Source: Microstegium vimineum
Taxonomy: Eukaryota > Streptophyta > Magnoliopsida > Poales > Poaceae
Direction: 5' to 3'
Assembly (NCBI GenBank): GCA_022036555.1
Contig: CM039137.1
Location: 1,958,947-2,022,946, forward strand
DNA length: 64,000 nt
This document shows positions 10,640 through 23,100 of this stretch, one piece after another. The notes under the pieces are model-generated. The model searched no databases and was not told where the DNA came from. It worked only from the letters and a program-made list of their open reading frames with translations. The stretch's first letter is position 1. Each line of letters begins with the position of its first letter. The translations under genes were made by a program, and so were the position numbers.

Positions 10640-11400
10640 CATAAATCCATTTCTCAGACTTATCACTCCCGCTCTATCCATCCTCCCTTCCCTCTGCATC
10701 TCGGGACTCTTCTTCCCTGCTCTCTCTTCGAGCACACCTGGGGTGGTGGTCACAGCAGTCAGCAGGCAGCGGCGCACGGGCGCAGTGGTGAGGCGCACAA
10801 GGGGGAGCGGCAGTAGCGGCGCCTGTGCAGGCGTGCAAGGGTGGCAGCAGCGGCTCGTGTCGACGGCCGGAGGCAGCGGCGCAACACGCGCGGCGCGGGG
10901 CGGCGGAAGCGTCCGTGCGCGCGGGCGGAGCGGAGGAGGCACTGGAGCATATCGTGGCGGCGGGGTTGAGCCAGCGTTGCGGCACGCGCGGGTCGGTGGC
11001 ATCGGGACCTTGCCGAGAAGAAACGGTAGGAGAAGAGAAGTTGGGGGTACGAATGTCTTTCATCGAGTAGTATCCTTGTTTGTCCGGTAGGACAGGGATT
11101 CGGAGATTTCAAGAACCTCCCTCTTAATTTTTTCTTATCTCGCTCCTTATCCCTCCCGTTTGGAAGCAGCGTGATTTTTTTATCTCGATTTTCAGCATCC
11201 ACAGGGATTCAAACGGGGCCTTCAAATCTTCCGCGGTCAACCGCAGGTACACACGCTTCTTCCGATCGCTCGGGCCTCAAAATTCCTGCCTCATCATTTT
11301 GGCCTGCTAAGTTTCTTGGTCAGAAGTCAGAACCTTTTCTGCAATAAGCCAATAAGCAAGAACCTTTTCTGCAGTAAGCCGATAAGCAATGCAGTAGTGG
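10640..11400 (+). promoter_or_regulatory. Upstream region of the PPR gene, partly GC-rich
   Basis: About 10690-11000 is strongly GC-rich with Ala/Arg-type frames on every strand, which I read as composition and not coding. 11080-11220 holds a CCCGTTTGG ... CAAACGGGGCC pair that may be a degraded Tourist element. A directly repeated unit of about 35 bp (AAGAACCTTTTCTGCA..AAGCC..ATAAGCAA) lies at 11329-11390 just before the start codon, probably in the 5' UTR. No TATA box could be placed with confidence. Confidence 0.4.
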
Positions 11401-14400
11401 GTGCAGCTCCTGAGGAGTGGAATGGCGGCGCCACCGAATGCTAGCATGGGACTGCTCAGTTTGGGTGGCTGCGGGGCTCTCCTCCCCACTCCGCAGCCTA
11501 ATTCGTGCCATGGCCGCGGGTTCTTGATTCCCGAGAGGAGCATCTCTATGTTGCCACTGCGCTGGGGTTTGGCGAGGAAGAGGGGCTGGGTTCTTGGTTC
11601 AAGAAGTAACGGTGCTGTGGCTGCTGGTGAGGTCGGCACTGGGTCGTCGGAGCTTCGGCACATCGAGAAGGAGCTGACGTTCAGCCCGACTTTCACTGAC
11701 TATATGAAAATCATGGAGTCGGTGAAGTTGGACAGGAGCAAGAATTTACATGGTGCTGATTCGGATGGCCGGAGCTCGAGGAGAAGGTTTACTGGTGATG
11801 GCCGACAAACGAATAGGAGGTCTAGTGATGCAAGGAATAAACCATTTGAAAGGAATCAGGGGCCTCGGAGGGACTTGGCGAAGGATGAGAATCAGAAGGA
11901 TGTTATGGGATTTGTGGATAAAAGATCAATGGGAGATGTAAAAAATAGCCGTCGCGGGCAAGGAGAGGTTGAAGATTATGTACAGAGAAGAACTATTCGT
12001 GGTGACACGAGAGGAAATGGAGGCAATGGGAAGTTCTCATCACCTGTGAAGGCTAAAGATGCTAGGGGTAGTATGTCTGTTCATCAGTTGGTGAGGAATA
12101 GACAGGCTCAGTCAGTTGCAGGGAACGATTTACAAGGGCGAGCAATGTATACTCCATCTCGGACTTCTGCCCTTCCGAATAGCAGCATTTCATCAAGCAA
12201 TGCAAATGTTCAAATGAGAAAACACGACTATACTAGGACAAGTAGTAGTATAGACTTCAAATCCCCTAGAGACACATTTTCCAATATTGAGGCCAAAGCC
12301 GACAGCAATGTTAAAAAAACCCAGCAAAGAGTGGAGAGCTTAGGGAGAAACTTTGTAGTGCGTAGGCTTGGAGAGATTGACATAAACTCTAAGAAGTCTG
12401 CTGTAAGCAAAATTTATGGGAGTACGCAGGCAACGCCTGAGCATGATAGCCATTCAAGTGATAATTTGGAGAGTGATGTACATAGAACGGTTCAATTGCA
12501 TAGAGGAGCAAATGTTAAAATGGGGAAATTTGTTAGGAGGGATGCGGAAGCTACAGATTTTGGTGATAGAGCTGCTTTCAAATCTTTTGAGGTATTTACT
12601 GATGTCAGGAATAGGCCACGGATCCTTCGAATGGAAATGGAAGAGAGAATCCAGAAGTTAGCTAGTCGGTAAGTCTTCTACTCCCTCTGTTTCAAATTAT
12701 AAGTCGCTTTGACTTTTTTGGTTCATCCCTTTTGCTATGTATCTAGACATATTATTACATCTAGATACATTGCAAAATGAATGTACCAAAAAAGTCAAAG
12801 CGACTTATAATTTGGAACGGAGGGAGTATATACTTGATTATTATGTTGAAATGCTCGAGTTATCCTGGATTAAGTCTGACATAGTACTCTTGTCTGTTTT
12901 GAAAAGTTGGTCCTTCATGGTGCTTCAATGTAATCTTAGCACGAGCATCACTTTTCTTTGCAATTGCCCAACTTCCACCCAATTTACCTACAAACAGCTC
13001 CTTGTATTCACTGATATTACCATCTACCATCATCATTCACACTAAAAATATGATCTGCTGCTTAACTTGGAAGTTTTTCTCATTGAAATAACGCCAATGA
13101 ACTTTCTGAGGTTCCATCAATCCTTATGGTTATTTATTTTTTTGAAGACTCAATGCTACAGATGTAAATACTCCAGAGTGGAAATTCTCCAAAATGATTC
13201 ATGATGCAAAAATTCAATTCTCTGATCATTCTATTCTAAGGATCGTTCAAATGTTGGGTCGATATGGAAATTGGAAATGTGTTTTGCAAGTTGTTGAATG
13301 GCTTCAGTCACGTGAAAGATTCAAATCCTACAAGAGCAGGTTAAGTAATTGTCCACTCATATATCGCTACACTTGTCTTAGATGTCATGCATTCTAGCTA
13401 CTGCTATTGATGTGATATGCACTGTCTTATTAACCTTAAAAATGCTAGCTTTTAGTTACATTTAAGTTCTATTGGGTACCTTCCTATTGCCTTAAGATTT
13501 TGCACTGAATAAATATATAATTTTAGCATACAAATTGTATGCTATGTTCATAATGTTAGCTATCTAACGCAGGTATATTTACACAACAGTTCTCGACGTT
13601 CTAGGGAAGGCAAAGAGACCGCTTGAGGCATTGAATGTATTTTACACCATGCAGGTACAACTAGTTCTCATCTTTGCCTTATGGTTATGTAAAGTTGTAA
13701 CCTAATCTGACCTTATTCATATGTCATTTGCAGAACCAATTGTCATCTTATCCTGACATTGCAGCTTATCATTGTATTTCTGTTACTCTTGGCAAGCTGG
13801 CCTTGTGAAAGAACTATTTGATGTGATTGATTGCATGCGTTCTCCTCCTAGGAAGAAGTTCAAATTGAGCCCTCTTCAGAATTGTGATCCTCGCTTGGAA
13901 CCAGACCTCATTGTATACAATGCGGTGAGTAATATCTATAGCAAATTTCATGTGGAACTGCCGAACTGGATTGTATAGACCAGGAAACAAGAATCTTCAA
14001 ATATTTTGGTCACTTGGTCTTCAGTAGCTCATAACTACTTTTACCTCTTTGCAGGTTTTGAATGCTTGTGTGCAACAAAAGCAATGGGAAGGGGCATTTT
14101 GGGTACTGCAACAGTTAAAAGAGAAGAACATTCGTCCAACAAATTCAACATATGGTCTTGTTATGGAGGTACGTTAATCTTGATGTTGCATGTGAGTATG
14201 TGACACAGTCGTGCACTCCATCTCAGACCCAGCTATGGTGTCCAGATTGATGCTTCTGCAAACCTTTCATTATTGTCGATGATAATTAAGCATCTCATTC
14301 CGATTGAAATTCATTGATTCATGTTATTTGTTCTCCATTGATCTCATCTGTTTTCACAGTAGCATTATACTTTCAATTTTTTTCTTTGCATTGCTCTTTA

Positions 14401-16560
14401 TGTGGCATAAGAGCAAGGCTAATAATACAGTCTGCTGCTGGCCGTATGGATCTTTGTTGTTATGGGTGTCGGGCCTAGAATGGCCCAGATTGGGCTGACG
14501 TGAACAGTACCCGCGGTACTGTGTACCAGCCCAGGTGGGCCATCCTGGGCCCAACACCCATAAAATTGGTAGCCCATTTCTCCACCCACTCATATAGTAG
14601 TTAGCTCTTCACTAACCCACTTGTCTCTCACAAAGTTTTTGGTTCTTGTATATAAACCAGCTATAAACTTACAACCTGCTTCTCCTCTTGCTTCCACCTC
14701 AGCATACAACCCACTTACAACCCTTTATTATACTTGCTCTAATCTCTTGAGTCTATTCTAACTTTCTGGTACTACAGGTAATGCTTGTATGTGGAAAGTA
14801 CAATTTGGTTTATGAGTTCTTCAATAAGGTGGAGAAATCATCAGTACCTGGTGCTCTGAACTATAAAGGTACTTCCTACAACTTTAACTTGATAATGTTA
14901 CAAAGTATAATTGATATATCTGACCTACTGCTGTCTGTAGTTCTTGTAAATGCACTTTGGAGAGAAGGAAAGATTGATGAAGCAGTGATGGCTGTGAAAG
15001 ATATGGAAAGTCGTGGAATTGTTGGTTCTGCTAGTCTATATTATGACCTAGCTCGATGCCTTTGCAGTGGAGGACGGTGCAAAGCAGCACTTCTCCAGGT
15101 TTGTACTTAAACAAAATGTAGTTAATATGTGCAACATACATAGCTTATGTTGACACGGAAATTAATTCTTGCTATGGCCATTCTGTATTGGGCATACTGA
15201 AGGATAACTACTTAAACTGCAAGGTTTAGGATCAATGAGCTATATGGTGTTGGCCCGAATATATTTTTCATAATTTTATAATACACTATTTTCTGCAGTC
15301 CATAGATTTGAACGCTTATCTTTAATCTTTGGTTGTCGAGCGAACAGAAGATCTAGTGTTTCAAGGCATCTCTGCCAACACAAAGGAAGACTGTTGATAG
15401 ATGCATAAGCAAGATTTTAGAAACCATATTGTACTGTAGAGGTGTTCTGAGCTATTACTTTAGATATGTGTAAGGTAAGGCTGGAATTAGGCTCTGAACC
15501 TATTCTGAGCCTCCAGTTTTCATCGCAGAGCTTTTGATTTGAGAAAACTTGCAAATCTATCACCATTTGTCTGTTGTTATTTCATGCCTTCAGATTGCTT
15601 GTTTCGTCTCACTAACTTCTGTCCGATGACAACTACATTGCAGGTGGAGAAAATATGCAAGGTTGCCAACAAACCGCTGGTTGTTACCTACACAGGACTC
15701 ATTCAGACTTGCATAGACAATGGTGGCATGGAAAATGCTAAATACATATTCAACCACATGTGCAACTACTGTTCACCTAATACTGTGACTTGCAACATCA
15801 TGCTGAAGTCATACATTGAACATGGAATGCTTGAAGATGCGAAAGGTCTACTCCATGATATTCTGAATTGCAGGATAAGGAATAAAGCGGATTCTAGTCA
15901 AGTGGCAACTGCTGACAAGTTTACTTTCAATACTTTCATGGAGGCCTGCGCTGCAGCAAAAAGGTGGAATGACTTTGAGTATGCGTTTCGTAAGATGTTA
16001 CTGAATGGGTACCATTTCGATGAGCGAAGACACCTCCGTATGGTACTTGACGCATATAGGAATGGGAAGGTGAGTACATTAGCAACTATCACTTGTAGGA
16101 GCAGAAACATTGTGTTCATGTCCAGTTACTTGGTGGAACAATTCATGTGTCTCACCCCAAGTTCTTCATTACTATTCAGGAACAGCTGTTGGATGATCTG
16201 TGGCACTACCTGTGCCATCACAGCCGTGTTCCTCCCACCCCTGTCATAATGGAAAGATTCTGCCTAAAACTGATGCAGGGAGACACATTGGCGGCGATCT
16301 CCTGCGTCAGGAGCTTCCAGGAGGGCAAGATATGCAACATCTCCTCCATGTCGTGGCTCAATCTGCTGAACCGCAACGCGGATAGAATGAAGGAGCAGCA
16401 TGTTAGCAAGTTAGCTCATGAACTCAACAGCCTCGTTAGCTCGAGGAGTTCCTCTGATAGCATTAGTCTGTACCAACAAATTTCTAGTAGCTGTACCGCC
16501 TTCCTTTCTGGAGCCACCCTCATAGAAAAAGCGCCTTCTGACCAACAGATGGCATTATAG
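11401..16560 (+). CDS. EMB2279: Chloroplast P-type pentatricopeptide repeat protein (EMB2279-like), exon 4 frameshifted
   Basis: Nine exons: 11401-12668, 13148-13339, 13573-13654, 13734-13924, 14055-14168, 14778-14868, 14941-15098, 15644-16069, 16180-16560, all GT-AG with consistent phases. The start may be 11422 (MAAPPN) instead of 11401. Exon 1 encodes a plastid-type N-terminus and a low-complexity Arg/Ser-rich region. Exons 2-9 encode PPR helices with landmarks such as VLQVVEWLQSRERF, DCMRSPPRKKFK, LEPDLIVYNAV, DMESRGIVGSASLYYDLARC and KPLVVTYTGLIQ, which I recognise from Arabidopsis At1g30610 (EMB2279). PPR proteins bind organellar RNA; this one is probably needed for plastid gene expression and embryo development. 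Odd: exon 4 is 191 nt although both of its boundaries are phase 0. One base is missing near 13791-13793 (TLGQAGLVKE expected), giving a TGA at 13806-13808 and a product of about 538 instead of about 967 residues. This is either a real lesion or a sequencing error. Confidence 0.85.
12681..12826. mobile_element. Stowaway MITE in PPR intron 1
   Basis: A near-complete hairpin: CTCCCTCTGTTTCAAATTAT followed by AAGTCGCTTTGACTTTTTTGG at the left, with the complement at the right. TA flanks at 12679-12680 and 12827-12828. It starts 12 bp after the exon 1 donor, so it is transcribed as part of the intron. Confidence 0.85.
14411..14739. mobile_element. MITE with GAGCAAG ends in PPR intron 5
   Basis: TIR GAGCAAGGCTAATAATA pairs with the right end (complement GAGCAAGTATAATAAA). 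It is flanked by TAA on both sides (14408-14410, 14740-14742), as in PIF/Harbinger-derived elements. The right half is related to 48578-48735. Confidence 0.7.
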
Positions 16561-16568
16561 AAACCCTA

Positions 16569-16826
16569 CTCCCTCCCTGAAAGGCTGAAAGGATCAATTC
16601 TTAGAATCGTGTTGGTCATTTTTTTTTAACTTTGACTAATTTTATAGAAAAATATAATATTATTTATGATTTAAAATGAACATCATATAAAAATATGTTC
16701 TATGATAAATCTAATGATATTAGTTTGATACCATAACTTTTAATGTTTTTTTTAGAAATTTGATCAAAGATTAAAAGTTTGATTTAGGACAATTCTAGAA
16801 ATATATTTTTTCATGGACAGAGAAAG
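16569..16826. mobile_element. Stowaway-type MITE downstream of the PPR gene
   Basis: Begins CTCCCTCCCTGAAAGG after TA at 16567-16568, eight bases after the stop codon, and ends GGACAGAGAAAG before TA. It may supply part of the PPR 3' UTR. Confidence 0.6.
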
Positions 16827-16829
16827 TAA

Positions 16830-17952
16830 CTACCACAATTAGTCCATTCTAGTACTCCTGGATAATAACTAGGGATGAAAGTGGAACCAGAAGGTAGTTA
16901 TCTGACAAGTGACTGTAGTACATTGGATTTTATGGTGAAAACCACCTGGTCTTTTCACATATACTATTACTACATCAGCAGACATATCTAAATCCTTCCA
17001 TCTAGACGAAATTCCATGAACCGTTAGCCCGACCAACTAGATCACGAGGGAAGAAAAACAGTGAGGCTCATATGTGGCCGGGTAGCCTGTATGTAACAGT
17101 TCAAAGAAAAAGTGGGTTAGTGAAACAATAACTAGGCATGAAAGTGAAACCAGAAGATATCGGTTACCGAGGCTCGAAAAAGTTTTACCATATTTTTGAC
17201 TAAAACAAAAATAGTAGTGATATCCTGTTCGTTTTGTTGAAATTTAACTTATGCTTATCAGTTGTAAGAGAAAAACATTGTTTGTTCGCTGAAAAGTAGT
17301 AGTGCGGATGAACAAAACCACTTATTTGTAAAGGTTATTGTCAAATTGCTCCCTATGAAGTATATGTAGGACAAATAAAAGGATTGACAACGCCAAGAGA
17401 AACGACTGTTGATATGAAACTCTCGCTGTCGAGATAGTAACACATGAAAAACTTAGTGCACATCTAGATAGATCTTGTATATGTTCTTATCACTAACAAA
17501 GTTCTAAGCGCTCTCCTTTTGAAGGCCCTTTAATCATAAGTGATAAATCTTTAGTCTCTTCTTTCAAAAAAATAAATCTTTAGTCTCAGTTCGTGATAAC
17601 AACTGAGACTAAAATATCACCATTTAGTCCCGATTCATGACAACGAGGATTGTATCATATAAATTTGGTTAAACTTGACATACTCTTAACTCTATAAGAT
17701 TCTTAGAAAGATTTATAAATTTGGATGGAGGAATTATAAGGTTGACTATGAGCTTGACCCTAAATGCCCATCTTTTTTGCACTATGTAGATGCGTTTTTT
17801 TACAAGACACTCTGTAGATGCGTTAAGAGCTCCAAGTGAATTCTTGATGCAACCTTATATTGATATGGTATCCTGTATCCATGCCATTATCATTAGTTGA
17901 AACTTATTAATATATAATTGTACATATATTTGATTATGTTAATTAATATATA
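16830..17952. other. Intergenic with one foldback
   Basis: No gene. One perfect 13-bp inverted repeat, TTTAGTCTCAGTT (17579-17591) with its complement at 17601-17613 and a 9-base loop, resembles the ends of the TTTAGTCCCGGTT transposon group found throughout grasses. Confidence 0.5.
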
Positions 17953-18116
17953 CTCCCTCCATTATAGATTATAAAATTATAAAACGTTTTAACTCTACCT
18001 ACATAATTTGCTATGCATTTAGATATACACGGTGTATAAATATATAATAAAATGTTACCTATCTAGAAAAATCAAAACATTATATATATATTTTTAAAGA
18101 AAATAAATTATTTGAG
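17953..18116. mobile_element. Degraded Stowaway-type MITE
   Basis: Starts CTCCCTCCATTATAGATTAT after TA; the right end TTATTTGAG before TA is weakly complementary. It sits seven bases from the next MITE. Confidence 0.5.
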
Positions 18117-18122
18117 TACATA

Positions 18123-18355
18123 CTCCCTCCGTCCCAAATTATCTGTCGTTTTCGGTTTTCGTGCCATAAGTTTGACTCGATTTATAGAAAATACAAATAA
18201 TATTTATATCTACAAATAAATTTATTAAAAAACTAGATCCAAACATCTTTTCAATGATACTAATCATATACCATCAATATTAACTGTTTTTAATATATGT
18301 TTTTTCAAAGATTTTTCACGGGAAACAAAAGCGACAGATATTTTGGGAGGAAGAG
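18123..18355. mobile_element. Stowaway-type MITE, 233 bp
   Basis: CTCCCTCCGTCCCAAATTAT at the left pairs with the right end (complement CTCTTCCTCCCAAAATATCT, then GTCG). TA on both sides. Same family as 9724-9943. Confidence 0.8.
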
Positions 18356-18589
18356 TACGGCTTATTCTCGGAAAAAAGAGTACTGTAGCCAAATATAGTA
18401 GGGAACAGATGCTGTTGCAAGTGCGCGTAAACTTCATGAGAATGGCGGGCACGATGGTTGGCGGCAACACGACGTGGTGGGGAGCAAATTTCTTAAAAAA
18501 AAAAGAGAAAAAGAACGACGGGCATAGTAAACTGAATGAATAAAAATATATATTATATTTCTTCTTCTTATTATTTCTCGAAAAAGAAA

Positions 18590-20120
18590 AGGTATACGGG
18601 TGACAGCTAGGCTGGCTCACAGCTCCAAGGGTCTGGTCCAATGCATCGTCAATCAAGAAAACACACACACACACACTAGAAACTCCCCTCGTTTGCGCGT
18701 CCCCACCTGCCCCGCGCGGGCCCCACCGCACGTCTCTTCGAACCCCAGCCAACCAGCCGCGACTCGCGACTCGCGAGGGGGGCGCGCGCGCCCGCCGTTC
18801 GCCGCCGCCGGCCGCCGGCCACCGACACGACGGATCGCAAGCTGGTGAGGAGCTCGGAGCTCCGCGCGACTGAAGGGATCTAGAGGCATTCAGCCGTCGG
18901 TCGCCAGGCCGCGGCGCCGAACCACTGGTAAGGGCCCATCTCCGCAGCGCCTCCTCCGCGAGTTGCAAGGCCATAGGTATCATTCCATAGCATTTCCCAT
19001 CATCTCGTCCCGGAAACCTTAGCTGCAATCGGTTTGGGATTGTTGACCTGGTTTAACTATTCTCTTCCCTTGTTCAGAAATTTCCTTTTTCCCTTTCAAG
19101 CGCAGAGCATTTTGGTGTTCAGAAATTTCCTTTTTCACTTTCAAGCGCAGAGCATTTGGCGTCGCTAACAAGTGAGATGTCCGGCCGCGATTGGCACCAC
19201 CAGGGGGCAGGGGGCGGAACAATGTCAATGCGGTGCTGGCCATATTCTATTGCCATATGTGATGATGGGCGCCAGAGGGTTTTTAAAATGCTGGCCGCGA
19301 ATCCGTCGCCGGCGATGACGATGTGAGCGCGCGCGTTCTGCAGACTTGCAGAGTGGTTGTCCTGTTCCACCCTTGACAACGACGCTCCTGGCCTTGTATA
19401 TTATCCATTTTTTTAAGCCTGCCGTGGAATTGTCCTACAGGTGGCGGAGGAAGAATTCGACTCACGTCTGTCGCTTTATTTGTTTTGTTTAAAAAATGCG
19501 ATCTCAAACACGATTACAGCCAAGAGGATGCGCCGTGAAATCTTCTTTCAAAGTGTGTTTGTGTTCTTTTTTGGCTTCGTCGTGTCGCGCCTGCCGTTCT
19601 TGGTTTCTTCTCCAACTACTACCCGCTCCTCCAACAGCGGACGACCGCTGTTTCCCTCTCCCTCCCTCCCGTCCTCTCTCTTTCTCTCTCCCCCTCGTCT
19701 CCGTTCCCCAACTCGCCGCCGTGTAAGCACCCCTCGCTCTATTCTACTAATCCTCTTTTCGGTTTCTTGATTCGAATCGCGTGTGGTGTAAGCAAGAATC
19801 GTCAGGCAAAAAAAAAAAAGGCGCTAAAGCTGTTTTCTCGTTTGCTTTATGGTGATTGCAAGTTTCCTCTGCTCCCCCGTCGCCCTTTTTCTGGCGCCTC
19901 TGAGCTGTTCTCCTCTCGCATGCAGGCGCGAAGCGGGCGTGAGGCTGCCGTGTCTGGGTGGAGCTCGCACCGGCGCTGCAGCGGGCGCAGCAATGCCTGC
20001 CCCCCGCGCCTGACCACCATGCACTCTAGGCTGTTCAAGAGGCTCGCGAAGAGGATCATGTGACGGCGCCCGCCCTGCCGTCGTCTCGATCGTCGCGCGC
20101 CTGCGGAACGGGAGGAAAGC
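18590..20120 (+). promoter_or_regulatory. Promoter and 5' leader region of the LRR receptor pseudokinase
   Basis: GC-rich with a (CA)n run at 18660-18677 and CT-rich pyrimidine tracts at 19660-19700. Possible leader intron borders occur (GCCGTGTAAGC near 19720 and CTCGCATGCAG near 19925), so the 5' UTR is probably spliced. A tandem pair of about 45 bp containing CAGAAATTTCCTTTTTC and TTTCAAGCGCAGAGCATTT lies at 19075-19155. No upstream coding gene is supported. Confidence 0.4.
19075..19157. repeat. Short tandem duplication upstream of the LRR receptor gene
   Basis: Two adjacent copies of a unit of roughly 44 bp, each with CAGAAATTTCCTTTTTC followed by a C-rich or A-rich variation and TTTCAAGCGCAGAGCATTT. 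Confidence 0.7.
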
Positions 20121-23100
20121 ATGCGCGGGATGGATGGCTTCATTTCGTCGTCGTTGGCGCTCGTCGTGCTGGCGCTTCATCTTGCCGTGGATGGCTGCTC
20201 GGCGGTCAACCTTGAAGGTACGGGCCGGCGTCTCGGCACCCGGTGTTTGGTTTCCGCGCTTGCATTGTCGTGCTGACTTGGCGCGCGTGTTTTCTTGTGG
20301 CGTGCGCAGGGTCGGTACTGCTCAAGTTTCAGTCAAGGGTGGAGGAGGATCCGTATGGCGCCATGGTTGGGTGGACCCCGCGCGACGGTGATCCCTGCAG
20401 TTGGAACGGCGTGCGCTGCGTCGATGGCAGAGTTGTGATGCTGTGAGTTGGATGCTCTCTCTCTCTCATCTTCCGAATGTGCAGTGGTTTGAGATTCCAA
20501 AACACCGTCTCAGCATGGATGATCATGATTGCCAACAACCAACGTTTTATTCCCATGTTTAACGGTTCTTCCATTTGACTGTGTATCTTTCACGGCAGAA
20601 GAGTGTAGTGTCATTGGTTTATTGTTCAATGAATCTTGTGTTGCCGCCCGTACTTTTCGTTCTAAAACTTTCTCCCTTTGCAGTTATCGCGGTTTGACTT
20701 TACATTGAATACGAGAAAAGAAACGTACCAGTTCTTCTGTCGAGTTTATCCCAACACAAGTTGTAAAAGAAATCTAGCTGTGCAGTGGTTCACAGAGTGG
20801 ATACGATGATGAGGCTTCGAATGAGTAAATAAGGATATTTTATTATTCCAATTAGAGAAATTGCCATGCACCCTAGAGCATCTCTAGTAACTAAAATTTG
20901 GTGTGATATGCCCTTGAACCTGCTACGCTTTAAATTATTTTCTACCTTTTTAAAAGCATATAGTAAAAGAATTTTAGCAGATTACACAGTTACGTTTTTT
21001 ATCTGGATTTGCCATGACTTGTTCAGACTCCTTCCTATATAATGCATCATTCCCAATTAGTTTTCAAATGAAGCCTCTGAGCAAGCTCATCATTTGGTGT
21101 ATTAGAGTGGTTTCTTGACTCAGCCAACCTGAACAAGTCCACAAGTGGCTGCCGATAATTTTATATGATCGATTTCTATTCCTGGTGGCATTTTTATTTT
21201 TATGGCGTCGGATCACCATGGGAAAAATGCTGTACTTTGCTTGCATTAGATTTCAGGGGCCATCGTTGGTGTACACATAGTTCTTGAAGAACCTCCACTA
21301 GTTATCATCGATATTTCAGCTGCACATGCAGAAGTACAAGTTCTTATCAGTGATTCTTGGAATCACATGTTTTCATTTTTACCAGTGAATCTTCTTGTTA
21401 TAGAAGATGATTCTTACACGGCTGTTGTTTTTTTTTAAAAAAAAAAAATCTCAGAAGACATTTTGTACAGTGCCATGTGCCAAGTAAGATGAGAACATTA
21501 GTTTTTTTTTACTGCTGCAGTTGTTTTTTATATATGCTTTGGCTGTGCTATCTCATTAGCATCTGGAATATTCTACTTAGCGTGAACTTTTTTTTTCCAG
21601 AAACCTGAAGGATCTCTCCTTAAGAGGCACACTAGGTCCAGAGCTGGGAACTCTTAGCCATCTGAGGGCTCTGTAAGTACATAAACTTCTGTTATTATAC
21701 TTCAGTTTGTATAGATGTTTAAATTTCCTTTTATAATGCAATGATATGCAGTTCTCTTGCACGTCTGAGGAAAAACTATAGTGATATATTAATGCTTTCG
21801 CCAGAATATAAATTGTCATTTGTTGGACAAATTAAATTGGCAATTTGATATTGTAGTATTTGACTAGTTGCTACACCCATGACAATGATTGACACCTAGC
21901 TATCGATTTGCAGTGTACTCTCCAATAACTTATTCAGTGGAGCAATACCGAAGGAATTGAGTGCTCTTGCAATGTTGGAGATACTGGATTTAAGCAACAA
22001 CAACTTGAGTGGGGAAGTTCCACAAGAGATAGCAGAAATGCAATCACTTAGGCAGTTGTAGGTTTCTGACTGATTAATTTCGTGAAAGTTTTCATCAGCA
22101 GGAAGTACAATGTCATGATATTTTTTGCTTCTGCAGATTGCTTTCCAATAATTGCTTTCAGTGGCCTCTGATCCAACATTCGTATGGGAACTTTGATCAG
22201 GAAAATGATTTCAATATTTATGATAATCTCAGGAGGGGTAATATGAATCGAAGAGCTGAGAATGGGTAAGAGAAAAAAAAATTAGTGCTACGAATTCCCC
22301 TCTAAGTTATCACCCGTTTTTTCTTCCTTGTTTTTGGAAATTAGAAATTATCTGCAGAACCTGATGGTAATAGTTTTTTAATCTGGACCGTTCTAGGTTG
22401 GAATCTGGTTCTTCTTCACAAGAGAACAAAAAGGACACTAGCAATCTTTCTGGTAATCCAACTGACTATACTAAGCTCAAGTCCCTATATTTTCTTCTCC
22501 TTAACGATACACAGCTTGTTCGAGGAAAAAAAACAAGTCCAGTCCTAGATGCATATAAGCTGTCCGTGAATGATATCTTTGTTTCTTTTTCCCAGCTCAA
22601 CTTCCTTCACAATATGCAGCAAGAAATCCAGCAGCACAGCTTAGCCAGCGCAGGTTACTTCAAGATAGCAATCTTGCTGCACCTTTTTCTGCAAATGCTC
22701 TTGTTCCAGCTGCTGTTCCTGTTCCTTCCACTGGAACTGGTTCATTTTCAGCATTTAGTCCCAACAATGCACCTGTACCAGCTGTAAATCCCCCAAGTAG
22801 TCAACCGACGGTCCCCAGTACTACCGCCGAAGTTCCAGAAAGAAGGTCCATCAAATGGCTTTATTTCATTGTGGTGCCACTGGGTGCACTTCTTATTGGC
22901 ATCGCATGTATGCTTTTGCTATGCCGCACCAAGTCAGGGACAACAATAGGTCCATGGAAGACAGGGCTCAGTGGTCAGCTCCAAAAGGCATTTGTAACAG
23001 GTAAAGTGTTTATTTGCTATCTGATCCGTCTCAAGAAGTAATCTTATTTTATGCGAGAAAAAACATTTCATAGTTGCATCTACTTTTCTCCTTTGGAAAT

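Noticed and set aside
10547..11202. Overlapping frames on both strands upstream of the PPR gene
   Set aside because: Low-complexity Arg/Pro/Ala translations in a GC-rich stretch; no start context or motif.
18264..19028. 254-codon minus-strand frame
   Set aside because: It crosses a Stowaway MITE and the receptor gene's promoter; the translation is low-complexity with no domain.
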